Source: Penicillus capitatus
Taxonomy: Eukaryota; Chlorophyta
DNA length: 64,000 nucleotides
Direction of reading: 5' to 3'
Assembly: GCA_965649825.1 (NCBI GenBank)
Contig: OZ287698.1
Location: 310,001 to 374,000 of the forward strand
The position numbers were made by a program, and so were the translations under genes. Positions within the stretch are counted from its first letter, which is position 1, and every line of letters starts with the position of its first letter. The notes under the pieces are model-generated. The model searched no databases. It saw nothing but the letters and a program-made list of their open reading frames with translations, and was not told where the DNA came from. This document shows, in pieces, positions 20,675-31,986 of the stretch.

Positions 20675-23364
20675 ATGGAGCATCTGAAGGTCCGCATCCA
20701 GAACAACAAGTTCGACGTCTCGGCATGGGAACAGCTGGCGGGATTGATACGGACTTCGCATCATGCGTTTAAAGAAGTCCAGGAAGTCTTCGAGCAACTC
20801 CTTGCCGTTTTCCCGTCAGCGGTAAGGCGCTGCTGTTCGTTTGGGAGGTTCCGTCGTTGTGGTGTCCAGTCCGGGCAGTGGAAGGCCTATGCCGAAGCGG
20901 CAATGCTGGCGAACGAACAAACGGCCGCGAAAACGATCTTCAGTCGCTGTCTTCTCGCCTACCCCAACGTTGAACTCTGGAACACGTACCTGCGATTCAT
21001 ACGCAACGTTGCGCGTGCTTGGCGGCGACGAAGCCGACTAAGAGGGCGTCTATAGATCAATCAGTCTAAGGGAGCGGAGAGTGTGATCGAAACGCGTCGA
21101 GCCTTCGAGTTCACACTAGAAAGAATTGGACAGGATCTCAACTCAGGGTCGCTATGGCAAGAGTACCTGACGTTTCTCCAGACGCCAAAGCCCGGGACAC
21201 CCGTATACAAGGCGCTCTTTTCCGAAGAGGGAGCAGCGATTGGACAGGAGGAGTCGCATCGCATCGTCATCATCAGGTCGGTTAAAAAAGTGTGACCGGC
21301 AAAGGAGTGAGATGAGGTGTGTAGGAAGACGTATCAAAGAGCGGTCGTGGTACCGACAGCTCATGTGGATGCACTGTGGAAGGCTTACGAGAGCTTCGAG
21401 AAGGCAGGGGCGAATCGTATGTTGAGTCGGAAGCTTCTCGAAGATTTTCGGCCACGATACCTCGCCGCCAAGCGCATCTTTCAGGAACGGAATCGGCGTT
21501 TTGAAGATATCAAACTCACGACACTTGCGCTGCCGCCCGGTTGGTCTCACACTTTTGGCGAAGGATGTGTGACGGGGTCACACTTATTAGATCATGCCGG
21601 TGCGGTGTTCATGGAGCAATATCAGCTATGGATGCAGTACCTGACCTACGAAAAGAGTAATCCACAGAGAATCGAAACGCCAAGCTTTACGGCACGTGTG
21701 AGTCTGGCTTATGACCAGGCCCTACAATGCCTCTATCATTTTCCAGAGGTTTGCCTCCCTTTCTTCCGGCCACTGTGTGCGAAAGGCTTGCCGATAGGTC
21801 TGGGTCGATTACGCCCGATTTCATCTGCATGGAGGCGGCGGCGGTCCCGCTTCCGCTGTTGCCGTCCTGGAACGGGCGAAATCTGTAACACCCGACACGT
21901 CGTTCGATCCCTCTCTCAACGCAACCCGTGTTCTGTTCCGTAGTGTCTGCCGTCGTGCGTCCTGCTGCATTTCATGTTGGCAGACGTGGAAGAGAGTCAA
22001 GGAAACAAAGAGAAGGCGAAAGGCATCTACGACGCCCTGGTCGAATCGCTGGATCGTGGCAGCACAGATACTACCAGTCCCTTCTCTGGCCGAGTCACCG
22101 ATGCCCTCTCAGCATTGGTATGGATCACGTATATGCGCTTTCTGCGCCGTGCCTTTTCGATCAAGGCCTCTCGCGAAGTAAACGCCGTGCCCTTCTGTCG
22201 CCATTTTTGTTCGTTAAGTGTTGTCTGTGTAGATGTTTGTCGGTGTGACCAAGTCTTCCAACTGTCCCTGGCAAGTGTACATCGAAGCTGCCATGCTGGA
22301 ATTGCGTTCTAAGGAACAGCAGGCGACTGTAAGAATCTTTGAAAGGGGGATGTTGCAGTTTCTTGGCTGTCCTGAATTTGTCCTTGAATATGTAAACTTC
22401 TTATTAGGTCTCCTCCTTCCTCTCTCCTCCCTCCATCGTCATGCGCTGCTTTTGGATACAGGCATTGGCGATATTGATAACACCAGAGCTGTGTTTGAAC
22501 GCGCTCTGAGCGTGGAAACGGGCAAACAAAGTGAACGGTTATGGAATAAGTATATCAGCTGTCTCTATGAGATCGGAGATCTGGCAGCAGCAAAGGACGT
22601 GGAAGCACGTAAACGAGCAGCCATGGGAGACACAACGGTCAATGATATGCAGACGATGATGGCCCGTTACAAGATCTGGGACATCTGGCCCTTTGCCGAT
22701 GCCGGACACATCGAGCACTGCAAAACGATGATGGGCATCCAACCTGCACGTCCATCATCCCTTCCTGTCATCACCCCGCCAGGTATCTGCTCAGTTCAGC
22801 GATGGTCTCGATGAGAGTCCATGCATTTTAGCAGCAACAGCAGCAACGGGACATGCACGACCAGATTTGGAGGTCTTTAAGATTCCGTCGTTTTTGAGCG
22901 GGTTCATGAATCGCTTGCCTCAGTTTGAAGGCACAGAAGGACCTGTGCCCGATCCCCAACGCCCCCTCAATGCACTGCTCAAGACCGATCTCTCTCCAGC
23001 CGCCATTCAGACACGCTGTTCAACAAAGCTCCCTTCCATTCGCATCACCGCCCCCACCGCCGCCGCCGCCGCCACGAGCAACGTCCTCCCTCTGACGGGT
23101 CTCCTTCACCAGAACGGCATCTTTGGCTCAGGAACAATTGTAGGGAGCGATGCATCGAATGCCAGAAAGAGAGATTACGAAGAAGTGTCGCCCGTTGCCG
23201 CCGCAGCTGCTGAGAGTGTGTCTATGGATCCTTATCGATATCGGATGCGCCGTAAGATGGTGTCGGCTGCTGATCCTTTTCCTTCTTCTGGCCTGGCTGT
23301 GCAAACCAACCACAACAACACTGTAGACGTGCAATCTTCCTTTGCTCCGAACCCCCCTTTGTAA
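20675..23364 (+). CDS. CSTF3: Cleavage stimulation factor subunit 3 (CstF-77/Rna14 HAT-repeat protein)
   Basis: CSTF3 is the scaffold of the cleavage stimulation factor for mRNA 3'-end formation. HAT-repeat signatures run through the protein: FDVSAWEQLAGL, WKAYAEAAMLANEQ, SLWQEYLTFLQ, ALWKAYESFEKAGANR, QLWMQYLTYEKSNPQR, VLLHFMLADVEESQG, EYVNFLLGIGDIDNTRAVF and LWNKYISCLYEIGDL. Near the end, FKIPSFLSGFMNRLPQFEG corresponds to the family's C-terminal motif. About ten short introns are inferred; 21277-21324 contains AAAGTGTGACC and GAGTGAGATG. The segment 21540-21590 (51 nt) is an intron-like sequence without stops, so it could be retained. The ATG at 20675 fits the family N-terminus. Convergent partners are unclear. 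Confidence 0.92.
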
Positions 23365-24133
23365 CGTGCATCGCAGGCGTTTTGAATTTTAATCCCGTTT
23401 TACAGTGACGTGCACCGTCCTTGTTCTCCCTCCGTGCTCGTGGGCAACAAACACCCAATAGACCACTACCCTTATTGAACTAACAACCAACCGGTCACCA
23501 AAAGAGCAGGATTCCCAACTTGACATCTCAGGCAACATGGCATTTCTCCAGCAATGAGAAACGCACATATGGCTTGGAAACCAAGGGCAAAGCGCCACAC
23601 AAAAGATCAAGGACCCACGAGCCATCCATCTCCCTTCCAGCCAGTCACAAAGAGGTTGTTCGATGCATGTCCTGTTCAGTCGACGAACCCACGGTCCATG
23701 ACATGTCCAGCAAAATTTTGGCAAAACAGTGTTGCAATCGATCTGTCAAGAAGTGTGTGCGTGTGTATGTGCGTCAGACATCCGTAATGATGGAGGAATG
23801 AAAGAGCCGTTAAGGGTCACAGACTTTTCAGCGACATCCCGTTCAGTGCATCACAGGATAAACGCAGAAATGACTGAGAAGCGTCAAAGGGTCGAGAAAT
23901 AACAGTGCTTCTCACAGTTCTGTGGCACGAGGTCTGCTAGATAGCAACAAGGACCCGTAGAAACGGACAAAATCCTACACTAGGCAATATCAGGTGCCAA
24001 CGACATTGCGGTTTCGAAGTAAAAACAATTTCTGAGGTAAGAAGAAAAAAGTGACTGGGTGCGTCTGTTCGTCGATCGTTCGGTATGTAAAGAGTTTTCA
24101 TCATGGATCCTTTACCCCACCACCATCGCTGGG
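23365..24133. other. Region between CSTF3 and CCCH gene; nothing recognised
   Basis: About 770 bp between convergent genes. Open frames occur on both strands at 23389-23801 but show no motif and no splice logic. It is probably 3' UTR and spacer. Confidence 0.4.
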
Positions 24134-25379
24134 TCAAGGTCGAGGTGATGCATCCGTACGTTTGGTGTGGATTGAGATCGTCATATCATCCAATTGTGCA
24201 TCGATCATCATTTCTAATAACTCCAACAGCGATCCTCCTACAGCCACACGGTATGACGGATAGGTGAGACCATGAAAGGACGGCAGACGTACATCGCTGC
24301 ACAGGCCTTCCGATAAACTACTGTCATCGTTATCGACTTCATCCCTCGTGCGATTATTGGCGCCAGATGAAAGGGAACCAGCGGGGCTCGTCGCCAAAAA
24401 ACCATTCATGGCCCCTTCCTATGATACCATACGTCGCTGAGGACGATGAAGGACATGCGACGGGAGGCGGACCTTGATGATCGGTGTGGTCGGAAAAAAA
24501 GAATAGGCAGGATAGACTCCAGGAGCTACGGGCGGTACGGGAGACGGCAGAACGGGCGGTACAAACCACCCGGGCATCGGCAACGTCGTCATCCCCGTTG
24601 TCGTCGGCGAGGGCGCCGTCCAGCCGTGATATCCAGGACTGGCCACGATGGAGGGCATCGGTGACGTGACGACCATGTTAAAACGCTCCGGTGGGCAGCG
24701 AGGACGACTGCGCGAAAGAACAGGATGATGAAACTTGCACGTCGCGCCAAAACCGCACACGCCGTGCTTCATATAGAACGGACAGCTCTTTTCCCCTATC
24801 CATCAAAAAACCGTTGACGCAGCGCCCATCATGTTCGTTGTTACCTTTGCGCACTGGATAGCCCTCGCTGTTGAGCGTCGGGGGTTTCTGGTTTGGCGGG
24901 TGGTAGTACTTGCACCTACGGACCAGACATCTTGCTCAGTAATGTATGTTCGTGCGTTTGCATGCAACGAGGCACCTGTTTCCAAAGGCGCAGGTTCCTG
25001 TGCGGAGATAAAACTGACAAGGCAACTTGCCATTTTCGACAGACTGCCCGTCGCCGTTGTCTTTGCGCGATGGAGGTGTCTTGGACGGCGAAGTGTCATC
25101 TCCAGATGTACAAAAGGAACACGTCGTCGCCGTCGGCACTGAATAGAACGATGTGGCCGAATGGAACCTCCCGGTGGCAAGGCCCGAGGCGCTTGGACGG
25201 GTCGGCGGAACGACTAGCGGTGGATGTTCCGTTGAAAACGACCGATACGGAACCACTTCGGTGGTCGAGCAAAAACTCGCAGGCGAATAGGACAACGGAT
25301 TAGCCGCAGCTCCGTAAGAGGGAGGGTAGTATGGGAGGCAGTTTGCGAAATATACAGACGGCGCCGGCATTGGCATCAT
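24134..25379 (-). CDS. Tandem CCCH zinc-finger protein (plant-type spacing)
   Basis: Two CCCH fingers of the C-x8-C-x5-C-x3-H class can be assembled. Finger 1 is CQFYLRTGTCAFGNRCKYYH (split by an intron after GNR) and finger 2 is CPFYMKHGVCGFGATCKFHH. They are joined by LNSEGYPVRKGEKS, exactly the linker style of plant and protist RNA-binding CCCH proteins (LNAEGLPIRPGEK-like). The N-terminus is Pro/Ser-rich and the C-terminus is Pro-rich (PGWFVPPVLPSPVPP). A 53-nt intron then leads to an acidic segment (RTRDEVDNDDSSLSEG). The predicted role is binding mRNA or DNA. The start is taken at 25379 (MMPMPAPS); additional 5' exons are possible upstream. Confidence 0.82.
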
Positions 25380-25925
25380 GATTCCCTAGAAACAAAGAAA
25401 CTTGAAAAAGCGGTTACGACGTGAAAAACCCAATCATCAAAAAACGGGCGCGAATGGCGAGTCCCGTCGCGGGTGCGTGCAAGTAAAGGCATCCGACGTC
25501 GTGCAAGATGCGTTGGCAAGAAAGCAAGGAAAAGCGCAATACCCTTGCACGCAAGTGGAAGGTCAGGATTTAAGGTGGTTGCTTGACTCGGTGGAAGACC
25601 GAAGGGTAGAAACTCGCTCCAAAGACGGCGTTGCAAAAAGCAAAGTGAAAAATGGACGCAGCATGGGGTTTTATAGTCCTCCGGGGCCTCGGGATCCTCT
25701 CTGATGTCAGAATTCTTCCCGGGAAAGATACGATTTCTGCCGAGATGTGTCACGCCGTGCAAGTAAATTCGCGATCCGCGCTTTTTTGACACGGAAGAGG
25801 TTGCCGTCACATCATGATCAACTCCACGCACGGTGCTGTGACACATTCGCGCTCTATGCATTGAACCGCAGGGCCTTATCGTACAGGCACCGTGCGACAT
25901 TGACTCATTTGCTGAGGCGAAGACG
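25380..25925. other. Divergent upstream region between CCCH and PQBP1-like genes
   Basis: About 550 bp separate two divergent start codons. A minus-strand frame at 25640-25740 (containing HLGRNRIFPGKNSDIRE) has coding-like composition and could be a 5' exon of the CCCH gene, but no join could be shown. Otherwise this is presumed promoter. Confidence 0.35.
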
Positions 25926-26998
25926 ATGGAGACCGACCCGATGCGTCAAGCGACTCCCGAAGATCGTAGCTCCACAGACCCCGCAACGTAGTGCTCAGCC
26001 GGACGCATGGAAGGCTAAGATGCGTGTCCAGGAGTGCGGAATTTTTGGACCCGGCGAGCAAGGCGACGACAGAAGATTCGCGTGAAATCAAAGTGAGGTC
26101 ACGGCAAAGGGAGCAACATTCAATCAGCGCTGTGCTGTAGGAACGTTTGTTGCAGATGATGTCTGCCAATGGAGTGACCTACCGTGAGAGTCTCGTCAAA
26201 GAACGCGGAACAGGCGATTGGCAGAACTACGTCCCACCGAGTGCCGTACTCGATGCCATTCGGCAGTCGACAGACGCAGAGACCAAGCGACAAGACAGTC
26301 GAGATGAGCAATGCGATGTGATGACGGTACAGGAAGAGACAGATCAGACTGTGAAAGGAAAACAGTCACCGCCGACCAAACGCAGCCCGCCATCCGGCGC
26401 CGTTCCCCACACGAGTAGCCAACCCGATGCCAAGCGGAGTCGACAGGAGGGACCTTTGCCAGAGGGATGGTACGAAGGGTTTGATCCGCACTATCAGCAT
26501 CGATACTATTATAACTCCCAGACGGGAGAGAGCTCCTGGACGCGACCACCGGAAGGCACGTCTCTGCCTCCGAACTGGTATCAAGGCGTCGACCCTGCTT
26601 CCGGTCAGCAGTACTACTACAATGTCCTCGAAGGCGTGACCCAATGGGAACCCCCATCGCATCCGTCGGGCTTCTACCCCTGTGCGCAGTTCTGTGGAGC
26701 CCGTGCAGGAATGGTGTTCAAGATGGGCGATAGTGGTCTTGGTTACTATCGCGATCAGCCTCCGCCCGTCGCCGCGCCTCGTCCGCAACGAAGGCGTCAA
26801 AGGAAAACCGTTGAGGCATTGGATCCGATGGATCCCGCTGCCTACTCAGACGCCCCTCAAGGAGATTGGAATTCCGGATTGAGTGGACCCCAGCCCAAAG
26901 CGGCAGACACGACTGCCGGCGGTCCATTGTTTCAGCAGCGACCTTACCCTTCACCTGGATCAGTGCTGCAAGCCAATCGCAAACGTACCACGAGATAG
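25926..26998 (+). CDS. PQBP1: PQBP1-like double WW-domain splicing protein
   Basis: Three exons give 326 residues (introns 25988-26031 and 26093-26140). There are two WW domains in tandem: [20 protein letters not shown] with SSWTRPP, and [20 protein letters not shown] with TQWEPP. The C-terminus [20 protein letters not shown], then [20 protein letters not shown], is the conserved PQBP1 C-terminal motif that binds the U5-15kD (DIM1) spliceosomal protein. Human PQBP1 has a single WW domain, so the second is a difference. An NLS-like [10 protein letters not shown] precedes the tail. Role: splicing factor, nuclear. The stop is 43 nt before the USP start. Confidence 0.92.
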
Positions 26999-27040
26999 TG
27001 ATGTGACGTCTTACCATTTTTCATTTACCCTCCGGCGCTC

Positions 27041-28820
27041 ATGGCCTCCCAAACTGGCGTCGTGGCTGGACTCGTGAACTTTGGAAACACGTGTTACGCC
27101 AACGCCTTGCTTCAAGTTCAGTCGCGTCACCTTCGTCCGACGGCGACATTTCGTTTTCTAGGCATTGGCGAGTTGCGAAGCGTACTATGAGTACACGCAG
27201 TTCATATATAAGACCTTTCCAATTCCTCTCGAACTCGCCAATGCGACGCAGCACTCGGAGAAATGGAGAGCCAATTTGCCGCTCTCTCGCGCAGTGGCCT
27301 GTTGCCTTGAACGGCTACAACCGAGTTACCACACAGCGCCACCCCTCGCCAGGTATGCCGCCTCTATGAATTTCGTCACAGACCAAATGCGTTGGTGCGT
27401 TCGTTCAGCGCTTTGGAAGTCCTGCATACCATTGGTCAACACGACCGTCGCCTCTTCAACGGATTCGGAGATCAACAGGATGTGGGAGAAGTACTAGACG
27501 TAAGCGGTTTGCATTTCCTCACCCCCTCTCACGCTGTTCTTTCTGCAGTGCATTCTAAATGCCAGTCGTACAGAGTTGCATGCGTGGGGGCAAAAATACC
27601 TCCAGGGAGTGCATGCATGGAAGTTGATCGAGGATCCGTCTGATGAATACTCGCCTCGAATGATACGCAATACCTGTGACGGTCTACGTTCAGTCGTGCC
27701 GTCCGAAATGCATGCCTTCACGATTCATCAGATTCAATCATTCGGTGGGTTTGATGGACTCTTGGCCCATCGGTTGGAGTGCTGTCGTTGCAGCCATCAC
27801 TTTGATGTCCAGCTCAATCCCTTCACCTCCCTTATGTTACCGATCTCCAATGTCCAGGCAGATTTTCATGAGTTTACAGTGGATGATGGTGTGACACTGG
27901 AATCGTGTCTCCGTGATTTTTTCCAGACAAAGAGACAAGGACCCATTCGCTGTCCCAAGTGCTCTTTTCATTGCACCCTGTCCAGCTGGACGGATCAAGC
28001 TCGTTCATCGAGTGCAGAACGCATTTCTGGAAGCTCAACGTCGCCGTCCACCACAGACGAAGAAATAAACAACTGTCATAGGAATCACCGTGGACTCAGT
28101 CACCTGTTGCTCAAGGAAGACAAGCGACAGGAGACGCCCACAAGTGGCGTGGTGTACCGATGTTGTGCTTCCTTTGATTATAAAGAGTTTCAGAATAACA
28201 CGATTAAACCATCCAAACCTGATGCAGACAACAAAGAAGCAATGGTGAAACAAATACTGTCATTAGCCAACAATGCACGCTTCAATGAAGCGATGATCCA
28301 TACCTGTGCAAAAAAGCTTCAAGAAATAGATATTCCATGGACTGAAGCTGATAGTCATGTTCATGCTACGACATCTATCGCCAAAAGCCCAAAAGTGTGA
28401 CGGTCACTCTTTGGCAGGCTGAATTTGAGTGAGATGTGATTCTAGGTGCTGGCGATATCCCTGCAACGTAAGATCTTTGATGGGACGATGTATCGCAAGA
28501 TTCAAGGCCGTGTGCGTTATCCCATGAGGCTGAACCTTGCTTCCTTCATGCCCTTCCGCAGCGTCCACGGAACGCATTACATCCTCAGGGCTGTTCTTGT
28601 GCACCATGGAAACGAAGACAGTGGCCACTATCTCACTGTGCGTTCCATTCCCTCCCCAGGCAGACGTTCATACCAGTGGATGCTAACATCCGACGACAAA
28701 GTCTATCCCGTAACTGAGAATGCTGTTCTGGGATTGGAGGCCTCTATGCTGTTCTACGAGAGAAGCACTGCGGAGGATCTAGGTACAGGCACTGACGCAT
28801 CGTGTTTTATTGATCTCTAA
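27041..28820 (+). CDS. Ubiquitin-specific protease (USP, peptidase C19)
   Basis: This is a deubiquitinating cysteine protease. The Cys box is GLVNFGNTCYANALLQ near residue 10, the QQD box is GDQQDVGE, and the His box is VHHGNEDSGHYLTVR. Zinc-ribbon-like Cys pairs (CCRCSHHF and CPKCSFHC) lie between. A divergent insert (about residues 290-420) is Ser/Lys-rich. The short N-terminus before the Cys box resembles USP30/Ubp16-type enzymes, but no membrane anchor is seen, so the subfamily is left open. Introns include 28395-28445, which begins GTGTGACGG and contains TCACTCTTT and GAGTGAGATGTGA. The ATG at 27041 starts MASQTGVVAGLV. Confidence 0.92.
28395..28445 (+). repeat. USP intron with GTGTGA donor and TCACTC/GAGTGA inverted pair
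   Basis: This 51-nt intron follows CCCAAAA. It reads GTGTGACGGTCACTCTTT at its 5' end and TTTGAGTGAGATGTGATT before CTAG. The inner TCACTC and GAGTGA are inverted copies. Confidence 0.75.
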
Positions 28821-29065
28821 TACCCTGCTACGACCCGAGACGGGGGTGATCTGCATCGATGGAGCGTGAGAAGATGATAGTAGCTGTTTCTTTTAACTGG
28901 TGTAGCAGTGCCATTCTGCGGCATCTGGTATTTTATTTTTGCCCCACTTTGCACAAACACTGAACATAATTGAAATCAGTCATCACAAACAACATAGGAA
29001 AAACTGATTGCACAAATGACGTGTTATTGCGGATTCTATTCTTAGATGGGCAAGGGGCTGTTCGT

Positions 29066-29887
29066 TTAAGCGTCCGTTCCTGGAAGAAAACCATGACATG
29101 ATGATGTTGCACATGCACAGGGACGTCTTTGTTTCCGACACTCCTCTTTTACCACCGTTTGTCCATATGAAAATGTTAATTCCTCGTTTTCCGTAACATA
29201 GTATCGGGTGTAGAAGCTGACGAGTGGGACCAGAGCACCGGCCACTCTTTCTATCTCGGCCATCAAGTTCCCTCCATCACAACTGACCCACCTTTGCAAG
29301 AGGCAGCAAAGTGTGATCCCGACCGAACCTATGGTTGAAAAATCGAGCGACGTTGCCAATGTGTGTGGCATCGATGTTGGTGCGAAGACAAGCGCCGGAC
29401 GGCAAGATCTCCCGGAGAACCTTATGTCATACATGACAGAGAGAATGGGAAGCAAGATGCATTACCAGAAGACCATGACCGCGTTTCTCAGCATCGTAGT
29501 GTTTCAGTCGTTCGTCTGCTTCGGCTGAAGTGATCATCTCTCCAATGTACTCGCAAACGAAGCTTCCTTGGGGAATGGCCTCGGCGGCATGTACACCCCA
29601 TCCCTTGAGGCAGAAGATGGAGTGGCATTTTTGGAAGCATCTGTACTTTTGCAGCCGTTTTTTGTAGGTACACGCGGAAGGCCAATTTTCGTGGCGGCCT
29701 GAATCATGCATCCGTCCGTACCATTCTGTTTTCGTATGTGTGTTCGTTCGGACTTGGTGACGAGATCGGTGTGTTCGTTTGGATAAACAGACTCCGTTAC
29801 ATAGCGGAAGCTAGAAGGTAGCTGTTCTGAATCAACGTTATTGTACACTGGAATCGCGACGTCTTCGCCTTCGCCGAGCGTCGACAT
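29066..29887 (-). CDS. SUVR3-like SET-domain histone lysine methyltransferase
   Basis: Three exons are seen. The N-terminus has [10 protein letters not shown], a pre-SET-like segment with spaced Cys, then [24 protein letters not shown] (SET-N). After an intron come [19 protein letters not shown] and [18 protein letters not shown]. The protein ends with [10 protein letters not shown] and [17 protein letters not shown]. The NHSCDGGN form (rather than NHSCDPN), the [12 protein letters not shown] insert and the C-terminal Cys cluster match plant SUVR3-type proteins. Catalytic Asn-His and Tyr positions appear intact. The intron inside FNH-S contains GATCACACTTTG. The ATG is only 11 bp beyond the membrin stop on the same strand. 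Confidence 0.85.
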
Positions 29888-29898
29888 TGCATTTCACG

Positions 29899-30812
29899 TC
29901 ACATCAACACCCACCAAAACAAAGCCAAGACCAACAGCGTCACCACAATCTACAGTCGACGTCAACACCCACAGACCATAGCATTTCTCACCATGCCGCC
30001 ATACGTCAGTCGTGCATCGCCGATTTGACGCCCGTGAATGACGCGAAGCAGCGATTCCGACAGACCGACTGTATTCAGTACATCTAACATGCGCTTCTGC
30101 GTTCTCTGCGCCAACGAGCCATTCGATGTGCCGCCGCCTTTGCGTGCAGGGTTACTTTGAGGAGATCTTTATTCGACGCCATGGACTCGAGAATTGCCGT
30201 TCCCGTAGCAAAGGCTTCTTCCAGTGTCGTCTTCGATGCTTGAACAGATGAGGCCAACTGCGACTCTTCATCCATCTGCATCGCGACGGCTGCTCCGTCG
30301 GAACGACGGGCAAAGAGCTCTTCTCGCTCGGCGTTTTCGCGCTCTAATCGTTGAGCCCGACGACGCAGACGAGCGAATGCCGTTTCGATGGCATCCAAAT
30401 CCCCCGAGACTTGTTCGACTTTCCTATCCATTGACTTCGACACGATCTTTCTTCTGTTTCGTATGTTACCGTTTCCAGACGTCGCGTTTCGATGGAGCTT
30501 CCCTCAAGACGTGCATGCGCCAGATGCTATCCATATCACCACGCACTTTCTACGAGGAGAGCTCAAGTGAGAGAGGGATGGCATCCAGATAAGCGCATCC
30601 ATGCCTGCAACTGCGACAGTTCTGTCGAGAGTCGGTCGATTTGACTGGCGACTGCCGTTCCTGCAACCTGAACTAGACAACAACGAAACGCCGTGCGCTG
30701 CCACGCGGTCATGAAAGTGTCCGACCTCAGCGCCTTCGCATTTTTCGAGCCCCTGATTCAGACGCAGCACCAAACGTCGCGCTTGACTGTGGAGAGAAGG
30801 AAGGTCGCTCAT
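29899..30812 (-). CDS. GOSR2: Qb-SNARE membrin/BOS1 (GOSR2-like)
   Basis: This is a Golgi/ER-Golgi Qb-SNARE. N-terminal coil pieces begin MSDLPSLHSQARRLVLR and continue with QIDRLSTELSQLQAW and DLDAIETAFARLRRRAQRLE. The SNARE-motif region is SSVQASKTTLEEAFATG then ILESMASNKDLLK. After an intron comes RTQKRMLDVLNTVGLSESLL, the membrin hallmark, then RVIHGRQIGDARLTYGGM. A last intron leads to a C-terminal tail anchor (IVVTLLVLALFWWVLM, stop). Four or five short exons are needed, and the second exon join is tentative. The final transmembrane exon is encoded by only about 50 nt, and its stop lies 11 bp before the SET gene ATG. Confidence 0.85.
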
Positions 30813-30874
30813 AATAACGGAGCAGATGGTTGGGTAGGGACACGTCAACAGAATGACTGTTTTCACTCTCAAAC

Positions 30875-31986
30875 TCAGTTCATTTTCTTTGAAGGATGAT
30901 GGCGACTTTGATGACCATTATTATTTCCAAATGTCTCGCCATTCTTCTCGACATGCCCCGATTTCTTGGGTTTCTGATTTTTGATGTAGATGTTGCCCAT
31001 GACCCCCACGAAAACAAAGGCCACCCCAATCCACTGCTGCATTAGGAGTGGTGTGCCACTCCAGAAAACGGAGAGCAAGATGCTAAAGAATTTGCGCGTT
31101 GTCGTCACCAGCACGGTCACGACGCTTCCATAAGATTTTAACATCCAGAAAATGAACAGCTGACCAATGGCCCCACAGAAACAGAACTGCAGAATATAGA
31201 GCTGAAAAAGAGGGTAGTGGGAAAAGAAATGAACAAATTCGGAACAGGCAGAGTGGATGCCCAGCATTTCGGCGACCACAAACAGTGTGGTCGAATAGAC
31301 AGATAGCCAGAAATTGGTGGTAAACATCATATAGATGCCAGAATTGTGCCTGTACTGGCGATTGATATTGTCTTGGCGGGTGTTGGTATAGCCATCACAG
31401 AGCAGATTGAGTGCGCATAGGGTGTATCCCAGGAAGAGATTGGGCGATGAGAGTTTGGAAACGGCCTTGGGGGAAGACTTGAATGAGAAAAGAGTGAGAC
31501 CGGTGCAGAGAATCGCAACAACTGCCCATTCAGCAAAGCGATAGTGTACGCTAAAAAGAAGGACCCCCATGAGCATCGTCGGAATCAGCTTGCACGATTT
31601 CAGAATGACCTGTCGTGCACAGAGAAGCTTTCTCACTCTTTTTGAAAGAGAGTTTGTCACACCTGAGCTGCGTAGTTGATATTCCTCAAGGAAGCGTATC
31701 CGAGAGATGGTCCCAATGTTGTTGTTACACCCACCGACCAGAAGGACTTGAGAGGAGGATAGTCTCGTCGGTTTTTAGCGTCTGGGAAGACTGAAAGAAG
31801 ACTGAAAGAGACAACGAGGCAACCCAGGCCTTGGACGCAGGAGAGGATCGCCATGTTGGCAAAGCGCTCGTTTTCTAGACCGAATCCTTCGGTCGAGAGA
31901 CTCTCTTGGACAATTCCCTGAGTTAAGTATGAGACATAGATGCCCGTCGTACAGAGGACGAAATTCAAGACGTCAAGAACGCGCAT
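30875..31986 (-). CDS. SLC35B1: SLC35B1/HUT1 nucleotide-sugar (ATP/UDP-Gal) transporter of the ER
   Basis: Two exons give 352 residues; the intron 31610-31662 begins GTGTGACAAAC and contains AAAGAGTGAGAAAG. The protein is hydrophobic throughout with about 8-10 membrane segments. Family motifs are GIYVSYLTQGIVQE, SLGYASLRNINYAAQV, ILKSCKLIPTMLMGVLLF, DGYTNTRQDNI and SVVTVLVTTTRKFFSILLS. The last residues are KKMN, a KKxx ER-retrieval signal, consistent with ER location. HUT1/SLC35B1 proteins exchange nucleotides or nucleotide sugars across the ER membrane. The start ATG at 31986 (MRVLDVLNFVL) is chosen because it directly precedes the first membrane segment. Confidence 0.93.

Noticed and set aside
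25402-25704. Plus-strand 100-codon Lys-rich frame upstream of PQBP1
   Set aside because: No splice route into PQBP1 and no motif; the opposite strand has equally long frames, so nothing can be supported.
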